Positions 10,737 to 19,643 of a stretch of 64,000 nucleotides of DNA are shown here, piece after piece. This stretch comes from Aliidiomarina celeris. GTDB lineage: Bacteria > Pseudomonadota > Gammaproteobacteria > Enterobacterales > Alteromonadaceae. A program made the translations under genes and the position numbers. Location of the stretch: assembly GCF_003316875.1 (NCBI RefSeq), contig NZ_QMIL01000006.1:62001-126000 (forward strand), written 5' to 3'. Numbering within the stretch: the first letter of the stretch is position 1; each line of letters opens with the position of its first letter. The notes below the pieces were generated by a model that was given only the letters and a program-made list of their open reading frames with translations, did no database searches and had not been told where the DNA came from.

Positions 10737-10762
10737 AACGTTCGCAGGCATTTGCGAACGTT
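10737..10762. promoter_or_regulatory. Perfect 10-bp inverted repeat upstream of the GGDEF gene
   Basis: AACGTTCGCA (10737-10746) and TGCGAACGTT (10753-10762) are exact reverse complements with a 6-bp centre. It lies 19-44 bp upstream of the chosen GGDEF start, where an operator or a 5'-leader hairpin would be. No T run follows on either strand, so it does not look like a terminator. Confidence 0.6.
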
Positions 10763-10979
10763 TCTGTAAATCTTTCTGTAAACATTGGTTAAGCGTACTT
10801 TAGTAAACGCTTTGAGTCATTCTTTAATACAGGCTCTGTAGCAAACTACACTGCAGATTAGCACTCTAGTATGCGTTCGCTCAACAGGTTCTTGCGTGTT
10901 CGCAGCGGCGTAATTTGTGTATGATAACCGCACACCAAATTTGGTCCTTACATAATAATAAATGAGGAGCTCAACACTC

Positions 10980-12662
10980 ATGAAAGGAATTAAATTAGCC
11001 CCAATGCTAGCTCTCCCTGCACTGGCGATGGCTTTATTGGCATGTTCGCCGGCGAATAACAACAGCGCGACAACGAACGACACTGTGCAACCGATACAGG
11101 CCGTAAGCGGTGCTGAAGCCCGTTTTGATATCTACCAGCCGGTTATTATGGATGTGGACCTTAGCCATCTGAGCGCGCAGCAGCTCCAGTTAGTCGGCAC
11201 ACTGATTGAAGCGTCTGAAATAATGGACGACTTGTTTTGGCAGCAAACTTTTTCTGGCGACAAAACGACATTTTTGGCGCGTATAACTGAGCCTCATGCA
11301 CGTCGTTTTGCTGAGATTAACTACGGCCCTTGGGATCGGTTGAATAACGAAGCGCCGTTTTTACAAGGCTTTGATGAAAAGCCATTGGGAGCGAATTTTT
11401 ACCCTGCCGATATGACCCGCGAAGAATTCCAGCAGTTCGACAGTGCCGATAAAACCAGTTTGTATACGTTGTTAAGACGCAATAGTGAAGGCGAACTCTA
11501 TACCGTTTCGTACAGCGAAGCGTATCAAGCTGAGTTAACACGCGCGGCAAATTTACTGAGGGAAGCGGCGAACCTTACCGAGAGTGAGGCATTTGCCGAC
11601 TATTTGCGGCTGCGTGCCGACGCGTTTCTAACCGACCAATACCGGGCCTCTGATTATGCTTGGATGGACGTTCGAGATAACTTGATTGACGTGATTATAG
11701 GCCCAATTGAAACTTACGAAGATCGATTATTTGGATACAAAGCTGGGTTCGAAAGTTATGTGTTGTTAAAAGACCTGGAGTGGAGCGAACGGCTCGCGGT
11801 TTACGCAGAAACCTTGCCGTCGTTACAGCGCGGCTTGCCGGTAGAAGACATTTATAAAGCAGAAGAGCCTGGCTCGGACGCGCAGCTGAATGCCTACGAT
11901 GTGCTCTATTATGCTGGACATTCGAATGCTGGGAGCAAAACCATTGCGGTAAATTTACCCAACGACGAGGAAGTTCAACTGGCTAAAGGCACCCGTCGTT
12001 CACAGCTAAAAAATGCAATGCGGGCCAAGTTTGACGGTATTTTAATTCCCATTGCCGACCAGCTGATTGTGCCGGAACAACGCCAACACATTACCTTTGA
12101 TGCTTTCTTTGCCAATACAATGTTCCATGAGGTTGCGCATGGATTAGGGATTAAAAACACCATTAATGGTAAAGGTACGGTACGTGAAGCGCTCCTTGAA
12201 TACGCGTCACCGATAGAAGAGGGCAAGGCGGATATTCTTGGTCTGTACATGGTTACTCAGCTCTTGGAAGAGGGCATTCTCGAAGAGGGTGAGCTTGAAG
12301 ATTATTACGTAACCTTCCTCGCGGGTATTTTTCGCTCGGTTCGCTTTGGTGCTTCAAGTGCTCATGGTATGGCGAACATGATTCGCTTTAATTATTTTGA
12401 ACAAGCGGGTGCCTTCGTGCGCAATAGTAACGGCCAGTATGCAGTAGATATGGCCAATATGCGCCAAGCCATGAACGACTTGTCGGGTTTAATCTTGCGC
12501 CTACAAGGGGACGGCGATTACCAAGGGGTGGCAACGCTCTTTGCAGAGATGGGGCACGTGAGCGACACCTTAGCGCTTGATCTTGAACGTTTGTCGCAAG
12601 CTGAAATTCCAGTAGATGTGCATTTTGAGCAAGGCAAACAGGTGCTGGGTATCAGCAACTAA
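10980..12662 (+). CDS. Lipoprotein metallopeptidase of the M49 (dipeptidyl-peptidase III-like) group
   Basis: A 560-residue exported protein. The ATG at 10980 has GAGGAG 10 nt upstream; an upstream in-frame ATG at 10962 overlaps that SD. Residues 1-22 are a lipoprotein signal ending MALLAC, so Cys22 should be lipidated. The catalytic zinc site reads HEVAH (His383), a five-residue HExxH, with the second element EEGKAD at about 413-418, the arrangement of M49 enzymes (HExxGH plus EExxxD/E). Classical DPP III has a six-residue HEllGH; pentapeptide forms are known in some bacterial members. It probably removes dipeptides or acts on other substrates in the periplasm. A terminator follows, so it is monocistronic. 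Confidence 0.8.
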   Translation: MKGIKLAPMLALPALAMALLACSPANNNSATTNDTVQPIQAVSGAEARFDIYQPVIMDVDLSHLSAQQLQLVGTLIEASEIMDDLFWQQTFSGDKTTFLARITEPHARRFAEINYGPWDRLNNEAPFLQGFDEKPLGANFYPADMTREEFQQFDSADKTSLYTLLRRNSEGELYTVSYSEAYQAELTRAANLLREAANLTESEAFADYLRLRADAFLTDQYRASDYAWMDVRDNLIDVIIGPIETYEDRLFGYKAGFESYVLLKDLEWSERLAVYAETLPSLQRGLPVEDIYKAEEPGSDAQLNAYDVLYYAGHSNAGSKTIAVNLPNDEEVQLAKGTRRSQLKNAMRAKFDGILIPIADQLIVPEQRQHITFDAFFANTMFHEVAHGLGIKNTINGKGTVREALLEYASPIEEGKADILGLYMVTQLLEEGILEEGELEDYYVTFLAGIFRSVRFGASSAHGMANMIRFNYFEQAGAFVRNSNGQYAVDMANMRQAMNDLSGLILRLQGDGDYQGVATLFAEMGHVSDTLALDLERLSQAEIPVDVHFEQGKQVLGISN

Positions 12663-12679
12663 ACTCTCATCTACAACAG

Positions 12680-12717
12680 GCTATCGGTTGGTGTAATTCG
12701 CTAACCGATAGCTTATT
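12680..12717 (+). terminator. Terminator after the M49-like gene
   Basis: Perfect 10-bp stem GCTATCGGTT / AACCGATAGC with a 13-nt loop, followed by TTATTT. Confidence 0.7.
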
Positions 12718-12870
12718 TCCCCACTAGAATCCGCACGTTTTTTTGCACTCTCTTTGTAACCGTCTGATTTAAATGTGATTAATGGGATGGCCCGGTTCTT
12801 GCTGAGTTCCATTCAACATTCACTCTTTTACCCGTACGTTCGTACTGAACGACGTTACAGAAGGACAACT

Positions 12871-13671
12871 ATGATGATTTCATTGATTGCCGCTGGTGCA
12901 CTTACACTTAGCTCGATGAATAACGTTGCCGAGCAGAATTGCTCAATGGAACTCAATTACAATATACGCGTAGCCGAGTCGCATGCGGCCCTGTACGACC
13001 AAGAGCAGGAAATCTGGCGCGTAGATGCTGATGGCCGGATTTACATTCGGCAAGAGGCGCAGCCATTGTATGTGAACACGCAACCGCTGGCAGCACGTTA
13101 TCATGAGGGCGTGAGAACGCAAACTTATGCTGTAATTGAGGTTATTAATGAGGCGGTGGAGATAGCTGATTATGCCTTAACCACAGTATTTACCGAAATG
13201 TTTGGCGAAAAATCCAAAGCAACCGCGCGGGTTGACGATATTACGCAAGCATTGAAAGAAGAGTTAGCGCAGGTTGGGCATGAACAAGACAATGTTTACC
13301 ATTTGAACGGCAGCGAACTCGACACCTTTGACGCTCGTTTTTCGGAGCGATTAGAGCAAGAGATGGAGTCAATTATGGCGGACTCCATGGGGAGTGTGTT
13401 TATGATGCTCGGGCGTGCAATGTTAAGCGGTAGTGGCTCATTTGAAGAGCGCATGGCCCAATTCGAAACGCGTATGGAAGCTATGGGAACGCAAATTGAG
13501 CAGCACGTTGACGAACGCACAGCTCACCTCGATGCGAAAACCGACGCCATGTGTGAACAACTTAATGAACTGGCGGAAATAGAGCGCCAGTTGGCGCAAA
13601 GCTACCCCATATTCTCTGAGTATTCGTTATTTGTTCCAGTCACCGAGGGTACAGCGGAGGCGCAACTATAG
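12871..13671 (+). CDS. DUF2884 family exported protein (YggN-like)
   Basis: A 266-residue protein starting at the ATG at 12871 with AAGGA (12861-12865) upstream; the frame extends further 5' without an SD. Residues 1-20 look like a short signal peptide, and Cys24 opens the mature region. The body matches the DUF2884/YggN family in layout: an early AALYDQEQEIWRVDADGRIY beta segment, a conserved YHEGVR segment, then long amphipathic helices rich in Glu, Met and Gln (residues about 95-235). The function of the family is unknown. A bidirectional terminator separates it from the convergent BCCT transporter gene. Confidence 0.75.
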   Translation: MMISLIAAGALTLSSMNNVAEQNCSMELNYNIRVAESHAALYDQEQEIWRVDADGRIYIRQEAQPLYVNTQPLAARYHEGVRTQTYAVIEVINEAVEIADYALTTVFTEMFGEKSKATARVDDITQALKEELAQVGHEQDNVYHLNGSELDTFDARFSERLEQEMESIMADSMGSVFMMLGRAMLSGSGSFEERMAQFETRMEAMGTQIEQHVDERTAHLDAKTDAMCEQLNELAEIERQLAQSYPIFSEYSLFVPVTEGTAEAQL

Positions 13672-13673
13672 TT

Positions 13674-13701
13674 AAAAAAAGAGCACCTTGCGGTGCTCTT
13701 T
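13674..13701. terminator. Bidirectional terminator between DUF2884 gene and BCCT gene
   Basis: GAGCACC / GGTGCTC 7-bp stem with TTGC loop (13681-13698). Seven As precede it and TTTG follows, so the longer U tract serves the minus-strand BCCT transcript and the shorter one the plus-strand gene. Confidence 0.85.
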
Positions 13702-13719
13702 GCTGCTATGGCTTATACA

Positions 13720-15798
13720 TTAACCGCGACTGGGGCTGGGGTTATCCTCAGCCTCAGTTGGGGTATCGGTATGCAGGTCTTCGTCGTGTTCAGCCATGTC
13801 CCATGGCAAGCTGCCAGGCGAGGTGTGGCGGAAATGTAGGTAGTTTTCAAACTGGTTCAACACGTCATTAATAATGTCGGCCGCTTCAAAACCATACACA
13901 TCGTACGACTGTCCACCTTGGCGTAAAAATACCTCTGCACGGAAATATTCCGATTCTTTGGGTTGCCGTGGTGCAAGAGCAAACTCTGGGCGAATATAAC
14001 CACGAAGGCGAATTTCGTAGTAGAAGTCAATTTCGTCACGGTCAACCGTTAACACCACTCGGGTTGGGTCTTCCTCAATGGCAACCTCGGCGGTCCATTG
14101 TTGCGACTCAAGCTCTTTTTTAACCTGTTCTAAGCAGTCTTTACCGGTACCGCGAATAAAGTCAGACACTTTAGTTTGGCTCGGGAAGTCGAGAATACCC
14201 TCTAGGCGCTTTTTCCAGTAGTTTGCACCAGCATGCACGCCCCGACGATGCAACTTGGTATGACTTTTCAGGCTGTCGTATTGGTGCCCTTCAATAACCA
14301 AGGCGCGCCACATACCCACGGCTGCAATAATCATAATAATGGCAAACGGCAATGCACTTGCGATTGCCGCTGTTTGCAGCGCCGCAAGCCCGCCAGCAAG
14401 TAGCAACACGGCGGCAATAACACCCTCAGCACTGGCCCAAAATACACGTTGCCATGCTGGTGTTTCACTCACACCACCAGACGCCAGAGAGTCGATTACC
14501 AGTGAACCCGAGTCTGACGAGGTGACAAAGAAGGTCATAATGAGAATTACGGTAACGAAGCTCATAACGCTGCCTAAGAAAGGCATATCAACGAATAAAT
14601 ACTCGTACATTTTGAACAGCGCTATGGCTTGGTCGGCTTGTACGTCGTCAATCAGCATCGACTTCCCTTCATTCATAATAAGATTCAGCGCGGTGTCGCC
14701 AAACACAGAAAACCAGAAGAAGGTAAAAATAGTCGGCACAAACATAACGCCAAATACAAACTGGCGAATAGTGCGGCCGCGACTTATTTTTGCAATAAAC
14801 AGGCCCACGAATGGCGCCCAAGCAATGGTCCAGCCGAAAATAAACAAGGTCCAGTTGCCAATCCAATCGCTGCGGCTATAGGCTTGTAAGTTAAACGTTC
14901 GCTCCACAATTGAATTTAGGTAACTACCGGTATTTTGCAGGAAGGTTTCCAAAATATGCACGGTAGGTCCGAAGAAAAAAACCACCGCAAGTAGAAACAC
15001 TACCAAACTCATATTCAACACCGAGAGGCGCTTAATTCCTTTGTCGAGCCCCGCCACCACAGAGGCTATAGCAAGTAGGGTAATAAAGAAAATAATACCA
15101 ATTTGGACCAAACTATTAATCGCTATTTCGGGCCAGAGGTAATTCAGACCCGTGTTAATTTGAATCACTGAAAGCCCGAGTGTGGTGGCAATACCAAACA
15201 TGGTGCCCAAAATTGCGAAGGTGTCGACAGCGTGACCTGCCGGACCATGAATTTTGTCGCCAATAAGCGGGTATAGGGTGGAACGCATGGAGAGCGGCAA
15301 ACCATGACGGAACGAAAAGTACGCGAGCACCAAACCCACTAGGCCGTAAATTGCCCAAATATGGAAACCCCAGTGGAAATAGCTTATTTGCATGGCTTGT
15401 TTGGCCGCGTCAACGGTTTCGGCAGCCCCCATGGGCGGGCTCGAGTAATGCAAAACGGGCTCAGACACGCCGAAAAATAACAGCGCTATACCGTAACCGG
15501 CAGAAAACAGCATGGCGAACCAAGTTAAAAAGCTATACTCCGCTTCGCCATGGTCGGGCCCTAGCTTTATGCGACCCCATTTTGACACTGCAACCACCAC
15601 AATAAAAACTAAAAACATCGCCACAGCGAGCATGTAGAACCAGCCAAAGTCTTTAGTTATTTTTGCCAGCACTGAGGAAAAGAATTCGCCCGCTAGTTCA
15701 GGGTTTGCCAATGTGCCGAGAACAAGCAGAGTCATAACACTAACCGCAGGAATAAAAACAGGTAGCAGTAGCGCTGATTTCCAGCGTGAATTTGCCAT
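13720..15798 (-). CDS. BCCT-family betaine/choline transporter (BetT-like)
   Basis: An inner-membrane secondary transporter for quaternary ammonium compounds such as choline or glycine betaine, used as osmoprotectants. The ATG at 15798 has AAGGAG 8 nt upstream; a TTG at 15804 is only a frame extension. The 692 residues include about 12 membrane helices (residues 1-510), the BCCT blocks GYGIALLFFGVSEPVLHY, FHWGFHIWAIYGLVGL, and the substrate-site segment IFGWTIAWAPFVGLFIAKIS, and a long hydrophilic C-terminal domain of about 180 residues like that of BetT, where it is linked to osmotic regulation. No bet genes are adjacent, so the substrate (choline or betaine) is not fixed by context. Confidence 0.93.
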   Translation of the reverse strand: MANSRWKSALLLPVFIPAVSVMTLLVLGTLANPELAGEFFSSVLAKITKDFGWFYMLAVAMFLVFIVVVAVSKWGRIKLGPDHGEAEYSFLTWFAMLFSAGYGIALLFFGVSEPVLHYSSPPMGAAETVDAAKQAMQISYFHWGFHIWAIYGLVGLVLAYFSFRHGLPLSMRSTLYPLIGDKIHGPAGHAVDTFAILGTMFGIATTLGLSVIQINTGLNYLWPEIAINSLVQIGIIFFITLLAIASVVAGLDKGIKRLSVLNMSLVVFLLAVVFFFGPTVHILETFLQNTGSYLNSIVERTFNLQAYSRSDWIGNWTLFIFGWTIAWAPFVGLFIAKISRGRTIRQFVFGVMFVPTIFTFFWFSVFGDTALNLIMNEGKSMLIDDVQADQAIALFKMYEYLFVDMPFLGSVMSFVTVILIMTFFVTSSDSGSLVIDSLASGGVSETPAWQRVFWASAEGVIAAVLLLAGGLAALQTAAIASALPFAIIMIIAAVGMWRALVIEGHQYDSLKSHTKLHRRGVHAGANYWKKRLEGILDFPSQTKVSDFIRGTGKDCLEQVKKELESQQWTAEVAIEEDPTRVVLTVDRDEIDFYYEIRLRGYIRPEFALAPRQPKESEYFRAEVFLRQGGQSYDVYGFEAADIINDVLNQFENYLHFRHTSPGSLPWDMAEHDEDLHTDTPTEAEDNPSPSRG

Positions 15799-15985
15799 AC
15801 ACAATTCTCCTTGTGATTTATATTGTTAGTCAGTAGGTTAGCAGCTTAGAGGTGATTTCGCCAAAATTGCCCCGACCTGCACGTATTGCTTTAAATGTAA
15901 GCAAACGTGAATTGATACTGACGGGCAACCTTGATATCGGTACACTTAGCACTAATAAAAATCCACTGCATTAAATGGAATCCTT

Positions 15986-17926
15986 ATGTTTAATTTCTAT
16001 CGCGGCCTATTATTGGCGCTCACTTTACTTGTGCCGGCGCAAGGATTTGCGCAGGCAGTTCCGCTCGAAGACTTATTTAAGCAGTCTGAATTTGGAAATG
16101 CCGCTATTTCACCTTCGGGGGATTACCTCGCAGTTACGGTAGCCAACGGCGACCGTCGCAATTTAGCTATTCTCGACATTTCTGATTTAACCTCGCTGAA
16201 AATTACTGCCAGTTTCCATATGCGGGGCGGTGAAAGCCCAAGCTCACTGGTGTGGGTAAACAATGAACGCTTGTTGTTCGAGTCGGTGATTCAAGCGGGT
16301 GCAGTTGAAGCGCCTATGGCGACAGGGCGGGTGTACGGTATTAATGCAGACGGTACGAACCGTCGGCAGTTATTCGGAGTGCAAGCGGGCAGCTTCGCTG
16401 GCCGTTTAATGAATATTGTGAGTTATTTACCAAATGACCCAGAGTGGATTTTGATCGAACAGCGTTCCTTCGACAATGAACGCCCAATAGCGCAGTACAT
16501 GCATGTGGATGACGGCCGTTTGCGCAGGCGTATAACTTCGCCTCTTGGCCGTGGTGGCTTCCTTGCCGACCAGAACGACCAAGTAAGATTTGCCTATGGC
16601 ACCGACGATAACATGGTGTATCAGTTTGCTTGGCGTGAAACCGAAGAAAGCGATTGGAAAACCTTTAAGAACACACTTGAAAGCGATATTTTACCGATTA
16701 GCTTCAATCCGGCAGGGAATGGAGTTTATTTCAGCTCACGAGAGGTCGGTAAACTTGGTATTTACGAAGTTACTTTGGCTACCGGTGAGATTAAACCGGT
16801 ACTTCCAAGTGAAAACGTAGAGCTTGATCTCATGTCAACTCTATCGCCATTACAGTGGGACGCTCAGCGTAAGAACTTGCTGGCGGCACGGTTTATGGAC
16901 GGTAAGCCAGAATGGCGAGCCATAAACGAAGACACTCACGAAATGACGTGGTTACGCCAACTCGAGGCCATGTACGACGGCTTCTATGTGCATATTTTCA
17001 ACTGGACAGCCGACGGCAAGCGGGCGTTGGTCGGTATTTCGGGTGACGTTTCTGATACAGAGTATTTCCTGCTCGACACTGAAACTCCTGAGTTGCGTTT
17101 TATGGTAGCGGCGCGCGGGTGGCTCGACCCGAATCAAATGCGGCCGATGCAGCCAGTTCAATTTGAAGCGCGCGACGGCACCGAATTGCACGGTTACATG
17201 ACCCTTCCAGCGGGCTTTGACGGTGAAACTGCAATTCCGTTTGTTGTGTTCGTGCATGGTGGGCCTCATGGTCCACGTGACCGCTGGGCGTTCGATCCCT
17301 TTGTGCAAACCTTTGCCACCAATGGCTTTGGCGTACTGCAAGTGAACTTCCGCGGCTCGGGTGGTTATGGGCAAGCGTTTGAAGAAGCGGGCCACCGCGA
17401 ATGGTACGGCAAAATGCAAGACGATGTGACTGACGCTACCTTGTGGGCGATGGAGCAGGGTTTTGCGGCGAAGGACCGCACTTGTATTGCTGGCGCAAGC
17501 TACGGTGGCTATGCAACCCTAGCGGGTATTACCAAAGAGCCTGACCTGTATGCATGTGCCTGGGGTTTTGTAGGGGTGTACGACTTACCACTGATGAAAA
17601 AAGAGGGTAACGTGCCAAGCTTTGAAGCGGGGCGGCGCTACTTAGACCGTGTGCTGGGCACAGACGAAGAAGAGCTGATTGCACGTTCGCCTGCGCGCCA
17701 AGTTGAGCGTATTAAAACGCCACTCTTTATTGTGCATGGCGCGGAAGACTTACAAGCTCACTTTGGCCAGTTCCACTTCTTGCGGGAACAACTGGACAAA
17801 CATGAAATTCCGTACGAGTGGATGTTTGTTGAAGGGGAAGGCCACGGTTTCTACAAAACCGAGAACAATGTGGCGATGATGGAACGCGTGCTCGAGTTTA
17901 TGAAAAAGCACACCGCTAAGCAGTAA
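15986..17926 (+). CDS. Exported S9-family peptidase (prolyl-oligopeptidase/acylaminoacyl-peptidase type)
   Basis: A 646-residue serine peptidase. Residues 1-22 are a signal peptide (ending GFAQA), so it acts in the periplasm. Residues about 30-370 are the beta-propeller that gates access for short peptides, and about 390-646 the alpha/beta-hydrolase domain. The nucleophile is Ser505 in GASYGGYA, with the Asp in HGAEDLQAHFGQ and His in EGEGHGF completing the triad. Oxyanion-region segments VHGGPHG and NFRGSGGYG are intact. It likely trims peptides for nutrition, in keeping with the proteolytic habit of Alteromonadales. Single gene, ended by a bidirectional terminator. Confidence 0.93.
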   Translation: MFNFYRGLLLALTLLVPAQGFAQAVPLEDLFKQSEFGNAAISPSGDYLAVTVANGDRRNLAILDISDLTSLKITASFHMRGGESPSSLVWVNNERLLFESVIQAGAVEAPMATGRVYGINADGTNRRQLFGVQAGSFAGRLMNIVSYLPNDPEWILIEQRSFDNERPIAQYMHVDDGRLRRRITSPLGRGGFLADQNDQVRFAYGTDDNMVYQFAWRETEESDWKTFKNTLESDILPISFNPAGNGVYFSSREVGKLGIYEVTLATGEIKPVLPSENVELDLMSTLSPLQWDAQRKNLLAARFMDGKPEWRAINEDTHEMTWLRQLEAMYDGFYVHIFNWTADGKRALVGISGDVSDTEYFLLDTETPELRFMVAARGWLDPNQMRPMQPVQFEARDGTELHGYMTLPAGFDGETAIPFVVFVHGGPHGPRDRWAFDPFVQTFATNGFGVLQVNFRGSGGYGQAFEEAGHREWYGKMQDDVTDATLWAMEQGFAAKDRTCIAGASYGGYATLAGITKEPDLYACAWGFVGVYDLPLMKKEGNVPSFEAGRRYLDRVLGTDEEELIARSPARQVERIKTPLFIVHGAEDLQAHFGQFHFLREQLDKHEIPYEWMFVEGEGHGFYKTENNVAMMERVLEFMKKHTAKQ

Positions 17927-17987
17927 TGCTTAGCGGCCTTCGGGCCGGGAAACCTGCCCGTGTGGTATCTGCACATTTAAAGAAGAC

Positions 17988-18020
17988 AAAAAAATGACCA
18001 GCCGCGGCTGGTCATTTTCA
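17988..18020. terminator. Bidirectional terminator between S9 peptidase and cold-shock genes
   Basis: AAAATGACCAGCC (17991-18003) is an exact reverse complement of GGCTGGTCATTTT (18006-18018), a 13-bp stem with A and T tracts at either end, so it works on both strands. Confidence 0.88.
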
Positions 18021-18045
18021 TAATCTGGTCACCCAGTTCGAACTA

Positions 18046-18258
18046 TTAATCTAAAGCAGATACGTTTTCTGCTTGAGGACCTTTTTGGCCTTGAGTAATA
18101 GTGAACTGTACTTTCTGACCTTCAGTCAGAGTGCGGAAGCCGTCACCGGTAATTGCGCTAAAGTGAACGAAAACATCAGGACCACCTGCGCGCTCCAGAA
18201 AACCGAAGCCTTTAGATTCATTGAACCATTTTACGGTGCCAGTTACGATATCAGACAT
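18046..18258 (-). CDS. CspA-family cold-shock protein
   Basis: A 70-residue single cold-shock domain (five-stranded OB fold) that binds single-stranded RNA or DNA and melts secondary structure. RNP1 is KGFGFLER and RNP2 is DVFVHF; the start [15 protein letters not shown] and the end [10 protein letters not shown] are typical. Which E. coli paralogue it equals (CspA, C, D or E) cannot be decided. The gap upstream to the next gene is 283 bp, and a promoter candidate gives a leader of about 140 nt, in line with the long thermoregulated leaders of cold-inducible csp genes. Confidence 0.96.
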   Translation of the reverse strand: MSDIVTGTVKWFNESKGFGFLERAGGPDVFVHFSAITGDGFRTLTEGQKVQFTITQGQKGPQAENVSALD

Positions 18259-18408
18259 ATTCTTTCCTAACTTACTTTATAAAGTGAAAATTGCTAGCTG
18301 AGCTAACAGATCTTGTGCATTGAAGCAGCGAGTATTTATAGAAGACGAGCAATTTCCGGAGGAACGTATTCGTGCAGATAAATCCGTGCTGTATATTCAA
18401 GCGTTTTC

Positions 18409-18438
18409 AGTATACATCTGTCGTTCGTTTGTCGCCAA
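18409..18438 (-). promoter_or_regulatory. Candidate promoter for the cold-shock gene
   Basis: On the minus strand, TTGGCG (18438-18433) and TATACT (18414-18409) are spaced by 18 bp. Transcription from here would leave a leader of about 140 nt before the ATG at 18258. Confidence 0.5.
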
Positions 18439-18541
18439 TAATTTCAGCGATTATTTTTTCAGCGTTCATTTTTCGACGATAACCCTAAGTGTATAGAAAG
18501 GTGTGGTTTTAAATGGTTTTAAGGACTCAAGGAGTACAGTA

Positions 18542-19588
18542 ATGAGAACGGCAAAGCATTTAGCAGAACAGATTGGCAATACGGATCTCCTAAAAATACG
18601 GTCACTTTCCGCGCTCTGTGGTTCTGACATTTTTGTTAAATGTGAGTATCAGAACCCTGGCGGTTCAATTAAAGATCGAGCGGCTTTGCAGCTCGTTCAA
18701 GACGCGATAGAAAAGGGCGAATTGAAGCCCGGCATGACAATTGTGGAGGGAACGGCAGGAAATACAGGTATTGGTTTGGCTATTGTGGCTAAATCTTTAG
18801 GCTTCGACTTATTGGTGGTAATGCCGAATGACCAAACGCCGGAAAAAACGCGCATGATCGAACTGCATGGTGCCCAACTAAAAGCCGTTCCAGCGGTGCC
18901 TTTTAAAGACCCGAACCACTTTTACCATACCGCAAGAAGAATTGCCGAGGAAAACGAAGGGTATTGGTGGGCAAATCAGTTTGAAAATACCAGCAACATG
19001 CGCGCGCATTACCTGCATACCGGACCAGAAATTTGGCAGCAAACCAAGGGTAAAGTGGATATTCTAGTGTCGGTGTCGGGCACCGGCGGCACTATTGGTG
19101 GAAACTCAACTTATTTGAAGGAACAAAATCCGGATGTAGAAGTGTGGTTAGCTGATCCTGATGGTTCGGGTTCCTATGAATTCTTGCGTACTGGCGAGTA
19201 CAAGGCGTCGGGCGGCTCTATGACCGAAGGCATCGGTATTATGCGTTTAGTGGAGAATTTCCGCCAAGCCAAAATTGACTATGCCTTAAACTTACCCGAC
19301 CAAGACTTAATCGCAATTTCGCGCTATGTGCGTGATCAAGACGGTATTGTGCTCGGCAGTAGTTCAGCATTAAACGTAGCTGAGGCTTTTTTTGCAGCGT
19401 TACATCGCCCACAAGGCAAGACCATAGTGACGTTCGCGTGCGACTTAGGCGAGCGGTCTGTGTCGAAGCTTTATAACAATGATTATTTAGAGCAGCGAGG
19501 CTTAAATGTTGTTCCCGAGGCTATTGAAGCATTGCAACAACGTTATGTTGCTAGCGGGGAGCGTATTCTTAAGGTGACGGCGCGCTGA
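18542..19588 (+). CDS. PLP-dependent cysteine synthase-family protein
   Basis: O-acetylserine sulfhydrylase-type enzyme (fold-type II PLP) that would replace the acetyl group of O-acetylserine with sulfide to make cysteine. The ATG at 18542 has AAGGAG upstream; the frame is open to 18503 without support. It is 348 residues, slightly longer than CysK (about 320). The Schiff-base lysine is Lys44 in NPGGSIKDR, the substrate-loop element is EGTAGNTGIG and the PLP-phosphate loop SGTGGTIGG. A member of the related cystathionine beta-synthase-like or CysM groups is possible; sulfur-assimilation neighbours are absent. A strong hairpin follows. Confidence 0.88.
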   Translation: MRTAKHLAEQIGNTDLLKIRSLSALCGSDIFVKCEYQNPGGSIKDRAALQLVQDAIEKGELKPGMTIVEGTAGNTGIGLAIVAKSLGFDLLVVMPNDQTPEKTRMIELHGAQLKAVPAVPFKDPNHFYHTARRIAEENEGYWWANQFENTSNMRAHYLHTGPEIWQQTKGKVDILVSVSGTGGTIGGNSTYLKEQNPDVEVWLADPDGSGSYEFLRTGEYKASGGSMTEGIGIMRLVENFRQAKIDYALNLPDQDLIAISRYVRDQDGIVLGSSSALNVAEAFFAALHRPQGKTIVTFACDLGERSVSKLYNNDYLEQRGLNVVPEAIEALQQRYVASGERILKVTAR

Positions 19589-19599
19589 GGGTAAGAACA

Positions 19600-19636
19600 A
19601 CGCAGCACCTCATGTTAGAGGTGCTGCGTGTTGTTT
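19600..19636 (+). terminator. Terminator after the cysteine synthase gene
   Basis: Perfect 11-bp stem CGCAGCACCTC / GAGGTGCTGCG (19601-19628) with a 6-nt loop, followed by a GT-rich then T-rich tail (TGTTGTTTT). It lies between convergent genes. Confidence 0.8.
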
Positions 19637-19643
19637 TGGGCGC

